From JADLGL01 sp050184415 (GTDB taxonomy: Bacteria > Pseudomonadota > Alphaproteobacteria > Rhizobiales > Kaistiaceae), in the NCBI GenBank assembly GCA_050184415.1, contig JBFXAJ010000001.1, positions 153,118-217,117 of the forward strand: a DNA stretch of 64,000 nucleotides, in the 5' to 3' direction. Numbering within the stretch: position 1 is the first letter of the stretch; each line of letters starts with the position of its first letter. This document shows positions 15,991-24,633 of this stretch, piece after piece. The position numbers were made by a program, and so were the translations under genes. The notes under the pieces were generated by a model that ran no database searches, had not been told where the DNA came from, and worked only from the letters and a program-made list of their open reading frames with translations.

Positions 15991-17391
15991 ATGATCCCCG
16001 TCACCCCCTATCGCGGGAAACGGGTCGCGGTGTTCGGCCTTGGCAGGAGCGGGATCGCGAGCGCGAGGGCGCTGGTCGAGGGCGGCGCGGCGCCGGTGTG
16101 CTGGGACGATTCGGAGAAGGCGCGGGCGGCGGCCGAGGCCGAGGGCCTCTCGGTGGTCGACCTTTCCCACGTCGAATGGACCGGGATGGCGGCGCTGGTG
16201 CTCGCGCCGGGCGTGCCGCTGACGCATCCGGCGCCGCACTGGACGGTGCGGAAGGCGCAGGAGGCCGGGGTGCCGGTGATCGGCGACCTCGAGCTGTTCA
16301 GCCTGGTCCGGGCGCAGACGGCGCCGAACGCGCCGTTCGTCGCCGTCACCGGAACCAACGGCAAATCGACCACGACGGCGTTGATCGGCCATCTCCTGAC
16401 CGCCGCCGGCCGGGACGTGCAGCTCGGCGGCAATATCGGGACGGCCATGCTGTCGCTGAAGCCGCCGGCCACCGGACGGGTGCATGTGATCGAGTGCTCG
16501 TCGTACCAGATCGAGACGACGCCGAGCCTTCATCCGAGCGTCGGCGTCCATCTCAACCTGTCGCCCGACCATCTCGACCGTCACGGCACGTTCGAGAATT
16601 ATTCGGAGGTGAAGTCGCGGCTGGCCCGGGCATCGGACATCGCGGTCGTCGGGGTTGACGATGTCGACAGCGCGCGGCTCGCGGATCACATCGCGCAGGC
16701 CGGCCGGCGGGTCGTCCGCATCTCGTCGAGGCAGACGTTGGCCGATGGCGTGACGGTGCGGGACGGAACGGTCGTCGCAATCGCCGACGGCGCGGCCGAG
16801 CCGGTGGCTTCGATCGCCGGGATCGGCTCGCTGCGCGCGCTCCACAACGCGCAGAACGCCGCGGCGGCGGTTGCGGTAGTCCGGGCGCTCGGCATCGACA
16901 ACGCCACCATCGCCCGCGGCCTCAGGACGTTCCCGGGCCTGGCGCACCGGATGGAGGAGGTGGGCCGCAGGGGCCACGTCCTCTTCGTCAACGACTCCAA
17001 GGCCACCAATGCCGACGCGGCCGGTAAGGCGTTAGCAAGCTTTAACCATGTTTACTGGATTCTCGGTGGCCGGCCGAAGTCGGACGGCATCGACGGACTT
17101 GATCCCTTCTTCCCGCGGGTGGCGAAGGCCTTCCTGATCGGCGAGGCGGCGGAGGGGTTCGCGGCCGTCCTGGAGGGTCAGGTGGACTACGAGATTTCGG
17201 GAACGCTCGACGCCGCGACGCGGGCGGCCGCGGCGGCCGCAGCCGCCGATGCATCGGCCGAGGCCGTGGTGCTCCTGTCCCCCGCCGCTGCCTCCTTCGA
17301 CCAGTTCAACGATTTCGAGCACCGCGGCGACGTCTTCCGGCAGCTCGTCCAGAGCCTCGCCGGCGTCGCCCGAAAAGGAGTGGCCGCCTGA
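15991..17391 (+). CDS. murD: UDP-MurNAc-L-Ala:D-glutamate ligase MurD
   Basis: A 466-residue cytoplasmic Mur ligase that adds D-Glu, the second residue of the stem peptide. The N-terminal Rossmann-like domain begins V-A-V-F-G-L-G-R-S-G; the ATPase domain has V-T-G-T-N-G-K-S-T-T-T; L-S-P-D-H-L-D-R-H-G and the C-terminal N-D-S-K-A-T-N-A-D-A segment are diagnostic. The ATG lies four bases after the mraY stop and the gene ends in a TGATG overlap with ftsW. Confidence 0.97.
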   Translation: MIPVTPYRGKRVAVFGLGRSGIASARALVEGGAAPVCWDDSEKARAAAEAEGLSVVDLSHVEWTGMAALVLAPGVPLTHPAPHWTVRKAQEAGVPVIGDLELFSLVRAQTAPNAPFVAVTGTNGKSTTTALIGHLLTAAGRDVQLGGNIGTAMLSLKPPATGRVHVIECSSYQIETTPSLHPSVGVHLNLSPDHLDRHGTFENYSEVKSRLARASDIAVVGVDDVDSARLADHIAQAGRRVVRISSRQTLADGVTVRDGTVVAIADGAAEPVASIAGIGSLRALHNAQNAAAAVAVVRALGIDNATIARGLRTFPGLAHRMEEVGRRGHVLFVNDSKATNADAAGKALASFNHVYWILGGRPKSDGIDGLDPFFPRVAKAFLIGEAAEGFAAVLEGQVDYEISGTLDAATRAAAAAAAADASAEAVVLLSPAAASFDQFNDFEHRGDVFRQLVQSLAGVARKGVAA

Positions 17392-18557
17392 TGGTCAGCC
17401 GCGCCGACCGTAGCGCCTTCGCCGAGTGGTGGTGGACCGTCGACAAGGTCCTCCTCGCCTGCCTCGTGATGCTGCTCGTCATCGGGATGGTGCTGTCGCT
17501 CGGAGCCAGCCCGCCGGTCGCGGAGCGCCTCGGCTACAGCGACAGCTTCTTCTTCGTGAAGCGGCACCTCGTGTTCCTCTTCCCGACGATCGTCCTCCTC
17601 GTCGCGACCTCCTTCCTGACGTCACGGCTCGCGCGGCGGCTGTCGATCATCATGCTGGTCGGCATGATCGCCTTCATGCTGATGACCCTTGTCATCGGCG
17701 TCGAGGAGAACGGCTCGCGGCGCTGGATCGACGTCGCCGGCTTCTCGCTGCAGCCGTCCGAATTCATGAAGCCGGCCTTCATCGTCGTCTGCGCCTGGCT
17801 CTTCACGGAGAAGGCCCGAAACGGCGACGTGCCGGGCAATCTGTTCGCGATCCTCCTCCTCGCGATCGTCGTGACGCTCCTGATCGCGCAGCCCGATTTC
17901 GGCCAGACGATCCTCGTCACCGTCGCCTGGGGCACGGTGTTCTTCGTGGCCGGCATGCCGTGGATCTGGATCGCCGTCATCGGCGGCGCGGGTGCGCTCG
18001 GCTTCGTGGCGGCCTATCTCACGATCCCGCATGTCGCGGGCCGCATCGACAGCTTCCTCCAGCCGGGCACCGGCGCCGACACCTTCCAGATCGACCGCTC
18101 GATGGAGGCGTTCGTCAATGGCGGCTGGTTCGGGGTCGGGCCGGGGGAGGGCACGATCAAGAACGTGCTCCCGGACGCGCACACCGACTTCATCTTCGCC
18201 GTCGCTGGCGAGGAGTTCGGCCTCCTCTTCTGCATGGCGCTGGTGGCGCTCTACGCCTTCATCGTCATCCGCGGCCTGGTGCGCGCCCAGCGCTGCCCCG
18301 ACGCCTTCACCCGCGTCGCGGCGTCGGGCCTGATCGTCCTGTTCGGCGTCCAGGCCTCGATCAACATCGCCGTGAACCTCCACCTCATCCCGTCGAAAGG
18401 CATGACGCTGCCGTTCGTGTCCTCGGGCGGCTCGTCGATGATGGCGATCGCGCTGTCCATGGGCCTTTTCCTCGCGCTGACGCGCCAGCGCCCGGTCGCC
18501 AAGCGCACCCGCCGCGAGCGCGTCGTGGCCGATGACGGGCTGCCGAGCGCGGTCTGA
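17391..18557 (+). CDS. ftsW: Septal peptidoglycan glycosyltransferase FtsW
   Basis: A 388-residue SEDS-family membrane protein that polymerises lipid II at the septum with FtsI. About ten transmembrane helices are visible. The diagnostic R-R-W-I-D-V-A-G-F-S-L-Q-P-S-E-F-M-K segment, the G-G-W-F-G-V-G-P-G-E-G loop, A-H-T-D-F-I-F-A-V-A-G-E-E-F-G, and the S-S-G-G-S-S-M motif near the C terminus identify it. It is in the usual place between murD and murG. Confidence 0.96.
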   Translation: MVSRADRSAFAEWWWTVDKVLLACLVMLLVIGMVLSLGASPPVAERLGYSDSFFFVKRHLVFLFPTIVLLVATSFLTSRLARRLSIIMLVGMIAFMLMTLVIGVEENGSRRWIDVAGFSLQPSEFMKPAFIVVCAWLFTEKARNGDVPGNLFAILLLAIVVTLLIAQPDFGQTILVTVAWGTVFFVAGMPWIWIAVIGGAGALGFVAAYLTIPHVAGRIDSFLQPGTGADTFQIDRSMEAFVNGGWFGVGPGEGTIKNVLPDAHTDFIFAVAGEEFGLLFCMALVALYAFIVIRGLVRAQRCPDAFTRVAASGLIVLFGVQASINIAVNLHLIPSKGMTLPFVSSGGSSMMAIALSMGLFLALTRQRPVAKRTRRERVVADDGLPSAV

Positions 18558-18562
18558 CGAGC

Positions 18563-19891
18563 ATGGCGGGCACCGTTCTTCTCTGCGCCGGCGGCACCGG
18601 CGGGCATCTCTTTCCGGCTGCGGCCACCGCGCAGGTACTGGAGCAGCGCGGCTGGCGCGTCGAGCTCGCCACCGACCACCGCGCGACCAACTACGGGCAG
18701 GACTTCCCGGCGTCGGCGACGCATATCGTGCCATCGGCGACGCCGTCGGGACGCGGTCTCCTCGGCAAGGGCAGCGCCGCCGTAAAACTCGGCTGGGGCG
18801 TGCTGCGGGCGCGGGGATTGGTCGGGAAGGTCCGGCCCGCGGTAGCCGTCGGCTTCGGCGGCTATCCGACCGTGCCGCCGATCCTCGCGGCGAGCCTTCG
18901 TGGCGTGCCGACCATCATCCACGACCAGAACGCGGTGCTCGGCCGCGCCAACCGCTTTCTTGCTTCGCGCGTGACACGGATCGCGACGACCACGCCGCTG
19001 CAGCTCGGCGCGCAGCTCGCCGCGAAGATGGTGCAGACCGGCAATCCGGTGCGGCCGGCGGTGAAGGCAGCGGCGCGCGTTCCCTATCCGACGCTCGTGC
19101 CGGGCGGGCCGATCCGGCTCGCGATCTTCGGCGGCAGCCAGGGCGCGCGTTTCCTGTCGGATGCGGTGCCGGAGGCAATCGCGCGGCTGGCACCGGAATT
19201 GCGTGGCCGGCTTCGGATCGTGCAGCAGTGCCGGCCGGAGGATCTCGGCAGAGTCGAGGATTTCTATGAGCGGATCGATGTCGAGGCCGAGCTGAAGCCG
19301 TTCTTCACCAACCTGCCGCAGGTGGTCGCCGACAGCCATCTGGTGATCTCGCGCTCCGGCGCCTCGACGGTGACCGAGCTCGGCGTGATCGGGCGCCCGG
19401 CGATCCTGATCCCGCTGCCCGGGGCGATCGACCAGGACCAGGCGGCGAACGCCCGCATCCTCGACCGCGCCGGCGGTGGTTGGATGTTCGAGGAGAAATC
19501 GCTCTCGCCGGAGAAGCTCGCTGCGGAGCTGACGGCGCTTCTCGGGGCGCCGGACCGGCTGGTCGCCGCCGCGGCCGCTGCGAAGTCGACCGCGGGGCCG
19601 GACGGCGCCGAGCGGCTGGCCGATCTCATCGAGGAACTGGCCGCCGCCAAGGACCCATCCTCCTTCACGGCTTTGCCGCATCGGGAAGGCCGATCGACGA
19701 CCACCTCCCCGGCCTCCGAGCCGGGGCCCATCGGCCGTTCGTCATATGTGCAACGTCAGAGCGGCATCGCGGAGCCTCGTCCCGCGGCAGCGCCATTGGG
19801 CCCCGGGTCAGGCCCGGGGAGGGGGATGGGGCGAGCCCCGCGAAGGACAGCCAGCGGGTGGAAGCCGGCGAATGGCGGAGCCGCATCATGA
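18563..19891 (+). CDS. murG: Lipid II synthase MurG with an unusual C-terminal extension
   Basis: A membrane-associated GT28-type glycosyltransferase that adds GlcNAc to lipid I, forming lipid II. G-G-T-G-G-H near the N terminus, the H-D-Q-N-A-V-L-G-R-A-N segment, I-F-G-G-S-Q-G-A-R and S-R-S-G-A-S-T-V-T-E-L are present, and the gene starts five bases after ftsW. The protein is 442 residues, while MurG is usually about 360-375. Family similarity ends near A-D-L-I-E-E-L-A-A (about residue 360). The remaining tail of about 80 Gly/Pro/Arg/Ser-rich residues is largely read from a palindromic repeat (19701-19840). The ATGA overlap with murC is kept, so the insertion stayed in frame. Confidence 0.93.
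   Translation: MAGTVLLCAGGTGGHLFPAAATAQVLEQRGWRVELATDHRATNYGQDFPASATHIVPSATPSGRGLLGKGSAAVKLGWGVLRARGLVGKVRPAVAVGFGGYPTVPPILAASLRGVPTIIHDQNAVLGRANRFLASRVTRIATTTPLQLGAQLAAKMVQTGNPVRPAVKAAARVPYPTLVPGGPIRLAIFGGSQGARFLSDAVPEAIARLAPELRGRLRIVQQCRPEDLGRVEDFYERIDVEAELKPFFTNLPQVVADSHLVISRSGASTVTELGVIGRPAILIPLPGAIDQDQAANARILDRAGGGWMFEEKSLSPEKLAAELTALLGAPDRLVAAAAAAKSTAGPDGAERLADLIEELAAAKDPSSFTALPHREGRSTTTSPASEPGPIGRSSYVQRQSGIAEPRPAAAPLGPGSGPGRGMGRAPRRTASGWKPANGGAAS
19701..19840. repeat. Palindromic repeat, family 2, in frame inside murG
   Basis: The left arm (about 19704-19735, CACCTCCCCGGCCTCC onward) and right arm (about 19792-19830, containing CCCCGGGTCAGGCCCGGGG) closely match an intergenic copy at 26925-27052. 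The element has no stop codon in the murG frame and adds most of the extra C-terminal residues. Confidence 0.75.
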
Positions 19892-21294
19892 AGATGTCCC
19901 GCGACATCGGGCCGATCCATTTCGTCGGCATCGGCGGCATCGGCATGAGCGGCATCGCCGAGGCGATGCTGTCGCTCGGCTATCGCGTGCAGGGCTCGGA
20001 CGTCGCCGAGAACGCCAACGTCCAGCGCCTTCGCGAGAAGGACATCAAGGTGCTGATCGGCCATGCCGCCGCCAATCTCGGCGACGCGCAGGTGATCGTC
20101 GTGTCGTCGGCAATCAAGCGCGACAATCCCGAGCTCCAGGCAGCGCGCGAGCGTCTGCTGCCGGTGGTGCGCCGCGCGGAGATGCTGGCCGAACTGATGC
20201 GGTTGAAATCGGCGATCGCGATCGCCGGCACGCACGGCAAGACGACAACGACATCGCTGGTCGCGGCGCTCCTCGATGCCGGCGGCCTCGACCCCACCGT
20301 CATCAATGGCGGCATCATCAATTCGTATGGCAGCAACGCGCGGATGGGCTTGGGCGACTGGATGGTGGTCGAGGCCGACGAGTCCGACGGCACCTTCGTC
20401 AAGCTGCCGGCGGACATCGCGCTCGTCACCAACATCGATCCCGAGCACCTCGACCATTACGGCACCTTCGATCGGGTCCGCGAAGGCTTTCGCCAGTTCG
20501 TCGAGAACGTGCCGTTCTACGGCTTTGCCGTGATGTGCGCCGACCATCTGGAGGTCCAGAACCTGATCGGCCGGATCGAAGATCGCCGCGTCATCACCTA
20601 TGGCTCGAACCCGCAGGCCGACGTGCGCTACACCGATCTTGAGACGGCTAACCGTCTCACCAAGTTCAACGCCGTCATCCGCGACCGCATCGCCGGCACG
20701 ACGCTCACGATCGCCGATCTCGCGCTCCCGATGCCCGGCGAGCACAACGTCCAGAACGCGACCGGAGCGATCGCGATCGCGCACCAGCTCGGGATTTCCG
20801 GCGATGCGATCCGGAAGGGGCTCGCCGCGTTCGGCGGCGTGAAACGGCGCTTCACGCATACCGGTTCGTGGAAGGGCGTCGAGGTCTTCGACGATTACGG
20901 GCACCATCCGGTGGAGATTTCCGCGGTCCTCCGCGCCGCCCGGGCGTCCTCGCAGGGCAAGGTGATCGCGGTGGTGCAGCCGCATCGCTACACCCGGCTT
21001 CGCGATCTGTTCGACGGCTTCTGCACCGCGTTCAACGCCGCTGACACCGTGTTCGTCGCCCCTGTCTACGCCGCCGGCGAACAGCCCATCGAGGGCATCA
21101 ATCGCGATACGCTGGTCGAGGGGCTGCGGCTCCACGGGCACCGCGATGCGCGACCGTTGCAAGGGCCGGAGGTGCTTCCGTCCGAGATCGCGGCTCTTGC
21201 CACGCCGGGCGACTACGTGGTGCTTCTGGGGGCAGGGAACATCACGCAATGGGCCAACGCGCTGCCGCGCGAGCTTGCGGCGCTGGGGGCGTGA
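19888..21294 (+). CDS. murC: UDP-N-acetylmuramate:L-alanine ligase MurC
   Basis: A 468-residue Mur ligase catalysing the first amino-acid addition of the stem peptide. The N terminus has the nucleotide-binding-like I-H-F-V-G-I-G-G-I-G-M-S-G-I-A, followed by A-G-T-H-G-K-T-T-T-T, the E-A-D-E-S-D-G-T-F segment, D-P-E-H-L-D-H-Y-G and the C-terminal D-D-Y-G-H-H-P-V-E motif. The ATG at 19888 overlaps the murG stop; a longer upstream frame would run through murG and the repeat and is not credible. A family 1 repeat follows the gene. Confidence 0.97.
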   Translation: MKMSRDIGPIHFVGIGGIGMSGIAEAMLSLGYRVQGSDVAENANVQRLREKDIKVLIGHAAANLGDAQVIVVSSAIKRDNPELQAARERLLPVVRRAEMLAELMRLKSAIAIAGTHGKTTTTSLVAALLDAGGLDPTVINGGIINSYGSNARMGLGDWMVVEADESDGTFVKLPADIALVTNIDPEHLDHYGTFDRVREGFRQFVENVPFYGFAVMCADHLEVQNLIGRIEDRRVITYGSNPQADVRYTDLETANRLTKFNAVIRDRIAGTTLTIADLALPMPGEHNVQNATGAIAIAHQLGISGDAIRKGLAAFGGVKRRFTHTGSWKGVEVFDDYGHHPVEISAVLRAARASSQGKVIAVVQPHRYTRLRDLFDGFCTAFNAADTVFVAPVYAAGEQPIEGINRDTLVEGLRLHGHRDARPLQGPEVLPSEIAALATPGDYVVLLGAGNITQWANALPRELAALGA

Positions 21295-21321
21295 CCAATG
21301 CTCCGGCGATCCATCGAAGCC

Positions 21322-21447
21322 CCTACCTCCCCCTTGCGGGGAGGTAGGGGCTCTGTGACTCGGCGGCTGCCGCTGCACCCCCCACGCGCTTCGCTAAGGC
21401 TCGCTTCGCGAGCCAAGCTCCGCGGTCTCCCCCGCAAGGGGGGAGAA
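21322..21447. repeat. Dispersed palindromic repeat, family 1, copy after murC
   Basis: The segment 21376-21445 is the inverted counterpart of 11788-11856. The two are almost identical except in a 17-nt hairpin (21398-21414), where three base pairs differ and all keep pairing. The left half is a short CTCCCCC-TTGCGGGGAG palindrome. Confidence 0.85.
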
Positions 21448-21497
21448 GGAGCAAGAGTCCGCCAGGGGAAGGGCGGCGCGGTGTTGGTCGCGAATCG

Positions 21498-22196
21498 ATG
21501 AAATCCTGTCTCGTCCTCCGTCACCTTGCCTTCGAGGACCTCGGCGTCCTCTCGCCGGTGCTTTCCGAAGCCGGCTATGCGGCGACGATCCACGACGTCG
21601 GCGTAGGTCCGCTGCCTACGGAAGCGATCCGCGACGCGGACCTTCTCGTCGTCCTCGGCGGCCCGATCGGGGTCTACGAGACCGAGACCTATCCGTATGT
21701 GGCGGATGAGATCGCCGCCATCCGTGCCCGGCTGACGGTCGACGGGCCGACGCTGGGCATCTGTCTCGGCCACCAGATGATCGCCGCGGCGCTCGGCGCC
21801 ATGGTCGCGCCGGGGCCGGCGAAGGAGATCGGCTGGGGGCCGGTGCGGCTGACGGAAATCGGCCGGCAGTCGGTGCTGGCCGGGATCGGGTCGCTGCCGG
21901 TGCTGCACTGGCATGGCGACATGGCCGGCGTCCCAGCCGGCGCCGAGGTGCTTGCCGAGACCGACATCTGTCCGAACCAGGCCTTCGTCCTCGGCAAGCA
22001 CGTCCTCGGGCTCCAGTTCCACATGGAGGTCGACCCGACGCGGATCGAACAATGGCTGATCGGCCATACCGCCGAGCTGGCCGCGGCGAGGATCGACGTG
22101 CGGCGCATCCGCGAGGAGACCGAGCGGTTCGGCCCGGCCACCGCTGCGGCAGGCGCAGATGTCGTGCGGACTTGGCTCGCGGGCCTGGACGGCTGA
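21498..22196 (+). CDS. Class I glutamine amidotransferase-like protein
   Basis: A 232-residue single-domain GATase1 protein related to the glutaminase part of GMP synthase. The nucleophile Cys89 lies in G-I-C-L-G-H-Q and the partner His175/Glu177 in F-H-M-E-V-D, so the triad is intact. Stand-alone proteins of this type hydrolyse glutamine or gamma-glutamyl compounds, or feed ammonia to an unknown partner. No synthase domain is fused or adjacent. It interrupts the usual murC-murB order; a role in cell-wall metabolism is possible but only suggested by position. Confidence 0.85.
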   Translation: MKSCLVLRHLAFEDLGVLSPVLSEAGYAATIHDVGVGPLPTEAIRDADLLVVLGGPIGVYETETYPYVADEIAAIRARLTVDGPTLGICLGHQMIAAALGAMVAPGPAKEIGWGPVRLTEIGRQSVLAGIGSLPVLHWHGDMAGVPAGAEVLAETDICPNQAFVLGKHVLGLQFHMEVDPTRIEQWLIGHTAELAAARIDVRRIREETERFGPATAAAGADVVRTWLAGLDG

Positions 22197-22265
22197 CGCG
22201 GCTTCTCAGGGCCGGGTCTTTCGGTAGAGTCCGGCTCAGGCGAAACCGGCAACATCGAGGGAAGC

Positions 22266-23225
22266 ATGTTCGGTGGACTTGGTCGCTCGTTTCGGATCGG
22301 CGTCCTGACAGCGGCGGCGATCGCGACTTTCGCATGGCCGGCCGCGGCCGGACCGGGCGCGCTGACCAAGCAGAATCTGGTCGCGCCGACCTATGAGCAG
22401 GCGGTGGCCGGCTGGGAGGCCTTCAAGGCCGCGCAGCCCCCCGCCTGTGCCGCCGCCGTCGACTCGACCGAGGTCCTGCACGGCGGCCGGACCGGGACCG
22501 TCGTCATCATGCTCCACGGCTTCGCCGGCAACCCCGGCCAGATGGCGCCGCTGACCGAGATGTTCGCGGCGGCGGGCGCCAACGTCATCATCCCGCGCCT
22601 CGCCGGCCATTTCGACCAGAACATGGACGCGCTCGACGACGCCACTTTCCAGGACTGGCTCGACCAGGCGACCGAGGTCCTCGCGATCGCCCGCGGTCTC
22701 GGCGAGCGCGTGATCGTCGCCGGCTACTCGCTCGGCGGCCTCCTCGCGTCCTACCTCGCGCTGGAGTATGGCGAGTCGATCGACCGATTGCTGCTGCTCG
22801 CGCCGGCGTGGAAGCTGCAGCCGCGGGCGGTCGTGGAGGCTGATCTCGGCGCGCTGCTTGGCATTCGGCGGAGCGCGCTCGGCGACGCCCAGATCTGCGA
22901 GGTCGAGCACTTCGACCTCTCCGCGCGGGGCGCGGTCGAGGTCCATCGCCTGGCCGAGCACACCGAGCGCACCTTCGCCCGGGCCGGGCTGTCGGCCTTC
23001 GCGCTGATCGAGCATCCCATCCTGATGTCGGTCGGCGCCACCGACCAGATCGTCGATACGCCCTATGTCCTTGAGGTCGTGCCCGAGGCAGAGGTCGCCA
23101 TCCACGTCATCGAGAACCCTGATGGCGGGCACCTCTGGTACATGCAGTCGCGCGACCTCTACCGGACCGGAAATCCGCTGGGCGATGAGTTCATCGCCGA
23201 CTTCCAACGGTTCGTCGCGCAGTGA
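22266..23225 (+). CDS. Exported alpha/beta hydrolase
   Basis: A 319-residue secreted or periplasmic alpha/beta-hydrolase. A signal peptide (residues 1-28) precedes a variable segment; the fold starts at V-V-I-M-L-H-G-F-A-G-N (oxyanion-hole H-G), with the nucleophile Ser155 in G-Y-S-L-G-G, Asp260 in G-A-T-D-Q, and His289 in G-G-H. The triad is complete. It resembles esterases and lipases in sequence pattern; the substrate is unknown. GAGGGAAG precedes the ATG. It lies between the GATase and murB genes, so an envelope-related substrate is conceivable. Confidence 0.82.
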   Translation: MFGGLGRSFRIGVLTAAAIATFAWPAAAGPGALTKQNLVAPTYEQAVAGWEAFKAAQPPACAAAVDSTEVLHGGRTGTVVIMLHGFAGNPGQMAPLTEMFAAAGANVIIPRLAGHFDQNMDALDDATFQDWLDQATEVLAIARGLGERVIVAGYSLGGLLASYLALEYGESIDRLLLLAPAWKLQPRAVVEADLGALLGIRRSALGDAQICEVEHFDLSARGAVEVHRLAEHTERTFARAGLSAFALIEHPILMSVGATDQIVDTPYVLEVVPEAEVAIHVIENPDGGHLWYMQSRDLYRTGNPLGDEFIADFQRFVAQ

Positions 23226-23256
23226 TCCGGTGCTGTCGTTCCGTGATCGGTCGGCC

Positions 23257-24225
23257 ATGATTTCGGTGCCCTCCTTCGCGACGGGACTGGGCGAGGGCAT
23301 TCGCGGTCGTCTCACGCCGGACGCCCCGATCGCGCCGGCGACGTGGTTCCGGGTCGGCGGCAACGCCGAGCTCCTGTTCCAGCCGGCGGACGAGGAGGAC
23401 CTCGCCGCGTTCCTCGCGAAGTTGCCCGCGGGGGTGCCCGTCACCGTCATCGGCGTCGGCTCGAACCTTCTCGTCAGGGACGGGGGCATTGCCGGTGTGG
23501 TGATCCGTCTGTCGGCGAAAGGCTTCGGGCATGCGACTCGCGACGGCAATCGGGTGAGGGCCGGTGCGGCCGTCCTCGACAAGCGTCTCGGGGCATACGC
23601 GGCGGAGAAGGAATTAGCCGGCTTTGCATTCCTGCACGGCATTCCCGGGGCGATCGGCGGCGCGGTGCGGATGAATGCGGGTGCCAACAAGGCGGAGATC
23701 AGGGACATTCTCGTCGAAGCGGTCGCGATCGACAGAGCGGGGCGGCGCCACGTCCTGTCCAATGCCGACATGCGCTTCGCCTATCGGCACAATCACGCGC
23801 CGGAGGACCTCATCTTCACCGAGGCGGTCTTCGAGGGCGTGCCTGCGCCGCGGGCCGACATCGACGCGGCGATGGCAGCGGTGCAGGCGCATCGCGAGGC
23901 GGCGCAGCCGGTGAAGGAGAAGACGGGGGGATCGACCTTCACCAATCCCGATCCGCCGGGAACGCCAAGCCAGCGCAGCGCCTGGAAGCTGATCGACGCC
24001 GCGGGCTGCCGCGGCCTTGTCGTCGGCGATGCACAGGTTTCCGAGATGAACTGCAATTTTCTCATCAATCGCGGCAATGCCACCGCCTACGACCTCGAAC
24101 TCCTCGGCGAGACGGTGCGGGCGCGCGTTCTCGAACACTCGGGCGTCCGCCTGGAATGGGAGATCAAGCGGATCGGGCGGTTCGCGGACGGCCGTGAGGT
24201 CGAGCCATTCCTGGGGCGCGGATAG
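23257..24225 (+). CDS. murB: UDP-N-acetylenolpyruvoylglucosamine reductase MurB
   Basis: A 322-residue FAD enzyme that reduces UDP-GlcNAc-enolpyruvate to UDP-MurNAc with NADPH. The FAD-binding P-A-T-W-F-R-V-G-G and V-I-G-V-G-S-N-L-L-V-R-D-G-G motifs are in place. G-A-I-G-G-A-V-R-M-N-A-G-A and the catalytic serine segment T-G-G-S-T-F-T-N-P are present, as is Y-R-H-N. The ATG at 23257 gives the usual N terminus, but a GTG nine codons upstream is also possible. It is separated from murC by two unrelated genes. Confidence 0.95.
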   Translation: MISVPSFATGLGEGIRGRLTPDAPIAPATWFRVGGNAELLFQPADEEDLAAFLAKLPAGVPVTVIGVGSNLLVRDGGIAGVVIRLSAKGFGHATRDGNRVRAGAAVLDKRLGAYAAEKELAGFAFLHGIPGAIGGAVRMNAGANKAEIRDILVEAVAIDRAGRRHVLSNADMRFAYRHNHAPEDLIFTEAVFEGVPAPRADIDAAMAAVQAHREAAQPVKEKTGGSTFTNPDPPGTPSQRSAWKLIDAAGCRGLVVGDAQVSEMNCNFLINRGNATAYDLELLGETVRARVLEHSGVRLEWEIKRIGRFADGREVEPFLGRG

Positions 24226-24231
24226 CCGACG

Positions 24232-24633
24232 ATGCCGATGCACTGCGTGATCTGGACCTACCGCTTGCTGCCCGACATGACCAAGGAGCGGGCGGACCAG
24301 CTCTTCATCGCGGTCGCCGAGCGCTATTTCCGGGTGCCCGGCCTGATGCGGAAGTATTTCGGCTTTGCTGAGGACGGGCGGTCCGTAGTCGGCGTCTATC
24401 TCTGGCGGTCGAGGGCCGAGGCCGACGCGTTCTTCTCGCCCGACTGGCTCGCCGGCGTGACCACCCGTTGGGGCGCGGCACCGGAGCGGGCGGACTGGAC
24501 CATCCCGCAATATGTCGATGCCGAGACGATGGACGTGGTCCGCGCGCCCCTTCCGGTCGGCCTTCGCTCCGTCGGTCCGGAGGACGAAGACCGCCGCGTG
24601 AAACCTGGCGAATTCGGCGCCAACGACGACTAG
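24232..24633 (+). CDS. YdhR-like ferredoxin-fold monooxygenase-related protein
   Basis: A 133-residue protein resembling the YdhR/antibiotic-biosynthesis-monooxygenase group of dimeric alpha-beta barrels: an early beta strand (H-C-V-I-W-T-Y-R), a helix with F-I-A-V-A-E-R-Y-F, then P-G-L-M-R-K-Y-F-G-F and G-V-Y-L-W-R-S-R-A-E-A-D-A-F-F. E. coli YdhR is a putative monooxygenase without established substrate, and the same caution applies here. It starts six bases after murB, so it is likely cotranscribed. Its stop codon overlaps that of the AT-rich gene on the other strand. Confidence 0.6.
   Translation: MPMHCVIWTYRLLPDMTKERADQLFIAVAERYFRVPGLMRKYFGFAEDGRSVVGVYLWRSRAEADAFFSPDWLAGVTTRWGAAPERADWTIPQYVDAETMDVVRAPLPVGLRSVGPEDEDRRVKPGEFGANDD

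Noticed and set aside
17030..17050. CtrA-like TTA-rich site inside murD
   Set aside because: The half-site spacing is six, not seven, and it lies within coding sequence.
19480..19887. N-terminal extension of MurC
   Set aside because: It overlaps murG in another frame and the repeat; the conserved MurC N terminus starts at 19888.
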